Positions 60,185-64,000 of a stretch of DNA of 64,000 bases are shown piece after piece. The first letter of the stretch is position 1, and each line of letters opens with the position of its first letter. The notes beneath the pieces were generated by a model, which saw only the letters and a list, made by a program, of their open reading frames with translations, had not been told where the DNA came from and searched no databases. The translations under genes and the position numbers were made by a program. Origin of the DNA: Caulobacter sp. S45 (GTDB taxonomy: Bacteria; Pseudomonadota; Alphaproteobacteria; Caulobacterales; Caulobacteraceae); NCBI RefSeq assembly GCF_009765965.1, contig NZ_LMUL01000014.1:1226337-1290336 (forward strand), given 5' to 3'.

Positions 60185-61446
60185 CAGTCTTCCTCCAGAT
60201 CGACAGCGGCGGCGCCGCCGCCCCGATCGCCGCTCTGAGCGACGTGGGCGGCGGTGGCGGCGCCTTCCTTGACGGCTTGGCCGCGCCGCATGCGTTTGGC
60301 CCAATCCGGTTGCTCGGCGTCGGCGGACGCGGGGCTCCCGCCCGTCGGGCCGGAGCCGCCGCCAGCAGCGCCGCCTGCAGGACCTGAGGCCGACCCCGCG
60401 GACGCAGGCTTGGCCGCCGCGCCGCCGCCCGCGGGCGCGCCGCCGCTGGGACCGCCCGGCGGCATGGACCGCGCGCCGCCCGCCGCGCCGGCTGCGCCAG
60501 CGCCCCCTGCCCCCGCCGAACCACCTTTGGCGGCGGCGAGCACGCCGGCGCCTGCTCCAACGGCGCCGGCCGCGGCCATGCCGCCAGCCAGCGCCAAGCC
60601 GCCCGCCGCCAAGCCCGTTCCGATCGCCGCGCCCGCGCCCAGCTGCGGGGCCCCTGAGACCAGGCCGGTGGCGATGCCGGGGCCGAAGATCGACAGGCCC
60701 AAGAGCGTCAGCGACGCCAGCGCAATCGAGAGGGCGTCTTCGATGTTGGGATTGGCGGGAAAGCCGGTGGTGAACTGGGAAAACAGCGTGGTGCCGATGC
60801 CGACGATCACCGCCAAGACCAGGACCTTGACCCCGGAAGCGACGACATTGCCGAGCACCTTTTCCGCGAGGAAAGCGGTTTTGTTGAAGAGACCGAAGGG
60901 GACGAGGACAAACCCGGCCAGGGTAGTCAGTTTGAACTCGATTAAGGTGACGAACAGTTGGATCGCCATGACAAAGAAGCTGAGCAACACGATCAGCCAA
61001 GCGATCATGAGCACGAAGATCAGGATGAAGTTGTCGAAGAAGGCGGTGAAGGTGGTGAGCTGGCCCGCGACGGTCAGGATCGGCTTTCCGGCGTCGAGCC
61101 CGACCTGGGCGATGCGGCCCGGATGAACGAAATCACTGGCGGACACGGTCGAGCCGGCCGCCTCCAACCCCAGGCCGGCGAAGCTGTTGAAGACGATGCC
61201 GGCCAGGCTGTTGAAGTTGGAGATCAGGAAGGCGAAGAACCCGACGTAGAGGGTCTTCTTCACCAGGCGCGCCAGGATGTCTTCGTCCGCGCCCCAGGCC
61301 CAGAACAGGCCGGCCAAGGTGATGTCGATGGCGATGAGGGTGGAGGCGACGAAGCTGACGTCGCCATGCACCAGGCCAAACCCGCTATCGATGTAGGTTG
61401 AGAAGGTGTTGGTGAAGCCGTCCACCACCCCTGTGCCGCCGGTCAT
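60184..61446 (-). CDS. trbL: TrbL, conjugal transfer membrane protein (VirB6-like)
   Basis: A 420-residue polytopic protein. The N-terminal 250 residues have about six membrane segments with TrbL phrases (FTNTFSTYIDSGFGLVHGDVSFVASTLIAIDITLAGLFWAWG, LIVLLSFFVMAIQLFVTLIEFKLTTLAGFVLVPFG, NKTAFLAEKVLGNVVASGVKVLVLAVIVGIG). The C-terminal 170 residues are Ala/Gly/Pro-rich low-complexity sequence typical of the family. It lines the inner-membrane part of the conjugation pore. It overlaps the neighbouring genes at both ends. Confidence 0.92.
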   Translation of the reverse strand: MTGGTGVVDGFTNTFSTYIDSGFGLVHGDVSFVASTLIAIDITLAGLFWAWGADEDILARLVKKTLYVGFFAFLISNFNSLAGIVFNSFAGLGLEAAGSTVSASDFVHPGRIAQVGLDAGKPILTVAGQLTTFTAFFDNFILIFVLMIAWLIVLLSFFVMAIQLFVTLIEFKLTTLAGFVLVPFGLFNKTAFLAEKVLGNVVASGVKVLVLAVIVGIGTTLFSQFTTGFPANPNIEDALSIALASLTLLGLSIFGPGIATGLVSGAPQLGAGAAIGTGLAAGGLALAGGMAAAGAVGAGAGVLAAAKGGSAGAGGAGAAGAAGGARSMPPGGPSGGAPAGGGAAAKPASAGSASGPAGGAAGGGSGPTGGSPASADAEQPDWAKRMRRGQAVKEGAATAAHVAQSGDRGGGAAAVDLEED

Positions 61447-61727
61447 GGCCGCGCGCCTTCAGGCCCGTCGAAGAAGCGCCGGCGGAGCTCAGTCCAGGCC
61501 GCGCGGCAGGCGTCGTCCACATCCTCCAGGCGGTCGATCCGGCGACAGCGGTCGAGCTGCGCCTGAAGCGGGAAGCCGATCGAGGACGGCGGGGGCATCG
61601 GCGTGGATCGATGGTCACGCAGGCGCACGGCGGCGATCAGGACCGCCAAGCCGAACATTGCGGCGCCGACGAGGGCGAACCCGCCTGCACGGGTGAGCCG
61701 GGTGCGAAGGATCGGGCGGCGGCGCAT
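61443..61727 (-). CDS. TrbK-like putative entry-exclusion protein
   Basis: A 94-residue protein with one N-terminal membrane helix (GGFALVGAAMFGLAVLIAAVRL) and a short periplasmic domain with two cysteines: LDRCRRIDRLEDVDDACRAAWTELRRRFF. The position between trbJ and trbL and the C-x(13)-C-RAAW pattern match the alternative TrbK group (TrbK-alt), thought to block redundant transfer into cells already carrying the element. It overlaps trbL by four bases and abuts trbJ. Confidence 0.82.
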   Translation of the reverse strand: MRRRPILRTRLTRAGGFALVGAAMFGLAVLIAAVRLRDHRSTPMPPPSSIGFPLQAQLDRCRRIDRLEDVDDACRAAWTELRRRFFDGPEGARP

Positions 61728-62455
61728 CAGTGGAACATCGTTACGGCCTGGGCTTGGTAGCCCTGACCGCCGGTGAGGAAGTTGGAGAGCTGCTGCTGGC
61801 CCTGGACCTGGCTGGCGACGCCGCGGGCGCCCTCGAGGCTCTGCGCGCGGGCGAGCGCGGCCATCACCGCGGTCAGGTCGGAGAGCTGCTGGGTCTGCAG
61901 GCCGACCAGTTGATTGCCCGACTGGGCGGCCTGCAGCGCGCCGGACGCCGATTGGCTGGCCGAGACCAGGGCGTTGATCTGAATGCGGGTGTTGTCGAGG
62001 TTGGTCACCGCCGAAGCCTGGACGTGCATGGCGTCCTGGAAGGCGGCGAGCGAATTCAGCCAGCGGGTCTGGGCGTCGGCGACCATCTGTTGGCTAGAGG
62101 TCGAAGCCGAATAAGCTTGCGGATAGACGGTGGTGAACGCCTGGTCGATCGAGGTGACGCTGTAGGCGATCCGCTGCGCCTGGGTCAGGAGTTGTTCGGT
62201 GCGCTGGACCGCCTGCTCCAGTTGCACCACCGAGGTGTAGGGCAGACTGATCAGGTTTTTGGTCTGATTGATCAGCATGGTCGCCTGGTTTTCCAGGGAC
62301 TGGATCTGGTTGTTGACCTGCTGAAGCGTGTGTGTCGCCGTGGCGACCGACTGCACATAGGTTGTGGGGTCGAACACGGTGAGCTGGGCGTGCGCGGGGG
62401 CCGCGAGCGCGAGGGCAAGGGCGCTCGCCAGGGCCAGGGGACGTAATCGGGTCAT
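61727..62455 (-). CDS. trbJ: TrbJ, conjugal transfer protein (VirB5-like)
   Basis: A 242-residue secreted protein. The signal peptide ends near LAAPAHAQ (residue 23). The mature part is mostly long helices with TrbJ phrases (FDPTTYVQSVATATHTLQQVNNQIQSLENQATMLINQTKNL, GNQLVGLQTQQLSDLTAVMAALARAQ). It is a minor pilus or adhesin-like component of the mating apparatus. The ATG at 62455 overlaps the trbE stop (ATGA). The open frame continues further upstream but that is a shadow of trbE. Confidence 0.92.
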   Translation of the reverse strand: MTRLRPLALASALALALAAPAHAQLTVFDPTTYVQSVATATHTLQQVNNQIQSLENQATMLINQTKNLISLPYTSVVQLEQAVQRTEQLLTQAQRIAYSVTSIDQAFTTVYPQAYSASTSSQQMVADAQTRWLNSLAAFQDAMHVQASAVTNLDNTRIQINALVSASQSASGALQAAQSGNQLVGLQTQQLSDLTAVMAALARAQSLEGARGVASQVQGQQQLSNFLTGGQGYQAQAVTMFH

Positions 62456-64000
62456 GGGGCGGTCTCCAAGGCGGGAAGGAGGTCGGCCGCCCAGGTCGCG
62501 CCCCGACGGCGCAGCCACGCGGCGGCGAAGCCCCCGCGCCCGTGCTCGGCCAAAAGAGCGGCGATGGCGGCTTGGTCGGTTTTGGAAGAGGCGGCGGCGA
62601 AGGCCAGGGCGACGTCGCCGAGGCCCAGCTCGAACAGGCGATTGCCGCGCCGCGACTGGCAGTAGTAGTCGCGTCTCGGCGTGGCGCGGGCGAGGATCTC
62701 GATCTGCCGGTCGTTCAAGCCGAAGCGGCGATAGATGCTGGCGATCTGCGGCTCGACGGCGCGCTCGTTGGCGAGGAGGATGCGGGTCGGGCAGCTCTCC
62801 ACGATCGCCGGAGCGATCGGACTGCTCTCGATGTCGGCCAAGGATTGGGTGGCGAAGACCACCGACGCATTCTTCTTGCGCAGCGTCTTCAGCCATTCGC
62901 GAAGCTGGTTGGCGAACCCCGGATCATCCAGGGCGAGCCAGCCTTCATCGACGATCAGCAAGGTCGGCCGGCCGTCGAGGCGCCCCTCGATGCGGTGGAA
63001 GAGGTAGGCGAGCACGGCCGGCGCCGCGCCCGTGCCGATCAAGCCCTCGGTCTCGAACGCCTGGACGTCGGCCTCGCCGAGCTGCTCGGCGTCGGCATCG
63101 AGCAAACGGCCGTAGGGGCCGCCCAGGCCGTAGGGCCGCAGCGCCTGCTTCAGCGCGTGGGACTGTAGGAGGACGCAAAGCCCGGTGATGGTCCGCTCGC
63201 CCACCGGCGCCGAGGCTAAGGACGAGAGCGCAGTCCAGAGGTGCTCCTTCGCCTCGGGCGTGACCGCGACCTTCTCCCGCTCGAGGATGTTGGCGACCCA
63301 GTCGGCCGCCCAGGCGCGCTCGGCCGCCTCGTCCAGGCGCGCGAAGGGCTGCAAGGCCACGGGCGTTTGGGCGTCATCGGAGAGCGCCCCGCCGAGATCG
63401 TGCCAATCGCCGCCCATGGCGAGCGCCGCGGCCCGGATCGAGCCGCCGAAGTCGAAGGCGAACAGCTGGGCGCGGGGGTAGCGGCGAAACTGCATCGCCA
63501 TCAGCGCCAGAAGCACGCTCTTGCCGGCGCCGGTCGGGCCGACCACCAGGGTGTGGCCGACATCGCCCACGTGCAGGCCGAAGCGGAACGGCGTGGAGCC
63601 CTCGGTCTTGCTGTAAAACAGCGGCGGCGCATCGAAATGCTCGTCCCGCTCCGGACCGGCCCAAAGGGCGGAGAGCGGGATCATGTGGGCCAGGTTCAGT
63701 GTGGAGAGCGGCGGCTGGCGGACGTTGGCGTAGACCTGTCCGGGCAAGGATCCGAACCAGGCTTCCAGCGCATTCAGAGACTCGGCGATGCAGGTGAAAT
63801 CGCGCCCCTGAATGGTCTTCTCCACCAGGCGCAGCTTCTCGTCGGCCAGGCGCGGATCGTCGTCCCAGACGGTGACGGTGGCGGTGACGTAGGCTTGGCC
63901 GATGGCGTCGGCGCCGAGGTCCTGCAGCGCCTGGTCGACGTCGATCGCCTTGTTCGCCGCGTCCGTATCCACGAGCGCGGACGCCTCGTTGGTCATGACC
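62452..64000 (-). CDS. trbE: TrbE, conjugal transfer ATPase (VirB4-like), N-terminus beyond window
   Basis: The C-terminal 515 or so residues of the VirB4-type ATPase that powers the transfer channel; full proteins are about 810 residues, so some 300 N-terminal residues lie past base 64000. Visible are FRFGLHVGDVGHTLVVGPTGAGKSVLLALMAMQF (Walker A), PTLLIVDEGWLALDDPGFANQLREWLKTLRKKNASVVFATQS (Walker B and motif C) and ILLANERAVEPQIASIYRRFGLNDRQIEIL. An apparent start near 63996 is merely an internal codon at the edge. It is followed, overlapping, by trbJ. Confidence 0.93.
   Translation of the reverse strand, partial: VMTNEASALVDTDAANKAIDVDQALQDLGADAIGQAYVTATVTVWDDDPRLADEKLRLVEKTIQGRDFTCIAESLNALEAWFGSLPGQVYANVRQPPLSTLNLAHMIPLSALWAGPERDEHFDAPPLFYSKTEGSTPFRFGLHVGDVGHTLVVGPTGAGKSVLLALMAMQFRRYPRAQLFAFDFGGSIRAAALAMGGDWHDLGGALSDDAQTPVALQPFARLDEAAERAWAADWVANILEREKVAVTPEAKEHLWTALSSLASAPVGERTITGLCVLLQSHALKQALRPYGLGGPYGRLLDADAEQLGEADVQAFETEGLIGTGAAPAVLAYLFHRIEGRLDGRPTLLIVDEGWLALDDPGFANQLREWLKTLRKKNASVVFATQSLADIESSPIAPAIVESCPTRILLANERAVEPQIASIYRRFGLNDRQIEILARATPRRDYYCQSRRGNRLFELGLGDVALAFAAASSKTDQAAIAALLAEHGRGGFAAAWLRRRGATWAADLLPALETAP

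Larger units (their letters stand above)
28351..64000. mobile_element. Integrative and conjugative element (ICE), right end beyond window
   Basis: Inferred element with three supports: a tRNA-Arg 3' fragment at 28351, a tyrosine recombinase at 28601 and a Trb-type mating-pair-formation operon at 57023-64000. No chromosomal core gene that would break the segment is evident between them; the content is accessory enzymes, regulators, signalling proteins and remnants. Relaxase, coupling protein (TraG), TrbB-D and the second attachment site are not in the window. An alternative is two separate insertions, one integrase island and one conjugative island. Confidence 0.65.

Noticed and set aside
59501-61000. 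499-residue ORF as one large TrbF
   Set aside because: The first 270 residues are a shadow of trbL in another frame; TrbF starts at the ATG 60184 by family length and overlap.
61727-62896. 389-residue ORF as one large TrbJ
   Set aside because: The part before 62455 is Arg-rich shadow of trbE; a signal peptide begins exactly at the ATG 62455.

Overview
The window is high-GC DNA from an alphaproteobacterium. The long TonB-dependent receptors, many LysR and LuxR regulators, small Ala-rich secreted proteins, an EcfG-type sigma factor with an HWE-family kinase, and the TrbE-J-L-F-G-I order with DUF2274 and a LysR gene all fit Caulobacterales (Caulobacter, Phenylobacterium or Brevundimonas-like). 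Sphingomonadales remains possible. No rRNA gene, CRISPR array or intact tRNA is visible.

Left part, about 1-28,350, probably resident chromosome. It holds a TonB siderophore receptor cut by the window edge, a carboxymuconolactone-decarboxylase-like protein, a DapA-family aldolase, and a TonB receptor plus Asp/Glu/hydantoin-racemase-like pair divergent from a large MalT-type (LAL) LuxR regulator. Next is a cell-surface and secretion block: a PsiF-like protein, an acyltransferase-3 membrane protein, a small basic secreted protein, a lipoprotein and a ricin-like beta-trefoil protein. A complete two-partner secretion system follows: a 2.2-thousand-residue TpsA exoprotein built of duplicated GLUG and MBG repeats, and its TpsB transporter. 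Then come an AIM24-family protein, a decayed IS5-type transposase, an XRE remnant, two short-chain dehydrogenases and a LysR regulator. A 70-bp sequence is repeated upstream of both the MalT-type regulator and tpsA.

Right part, 28,351 to beyond the window end, is read as an integrative and conjugative element (ICE). At 28,351-28,396 lies a copy of only the 3' end of tRNA-Arg(ACG), including CCA, followed at once by a tyrosine recombinase. At the other end (57-64 kb) a tight, overlapping minus-strand operon encodes TrbE, TrbJ, TrbK-like, TrbL, TrbF, TrbG, TrbI and DUF2274. The tRNA fragment's orientation places the element to its right; the intact tRNA should lie beyond 64 kb.

The cargo is mostly metabolic and signalling genes. 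One set is a LysR-controlled tautomerase, acylpyruvate-hydrolase-like and pyruvate-oxidase-like cluster. Another is a stress-signalling set: an EcfG-like sigma factor, two hybrid kinases, an HWE kinase, receiver proteins, a Crp/Fnr regulator, CsbD, DUF2252 and a diacylglycerol-kinase-like protein. No NepR or PhyR is visible. Several cargo genes carry single-base frameshifts (desaturase, receiver protein, LysR next to trb), reflecting decay or sequencing error.
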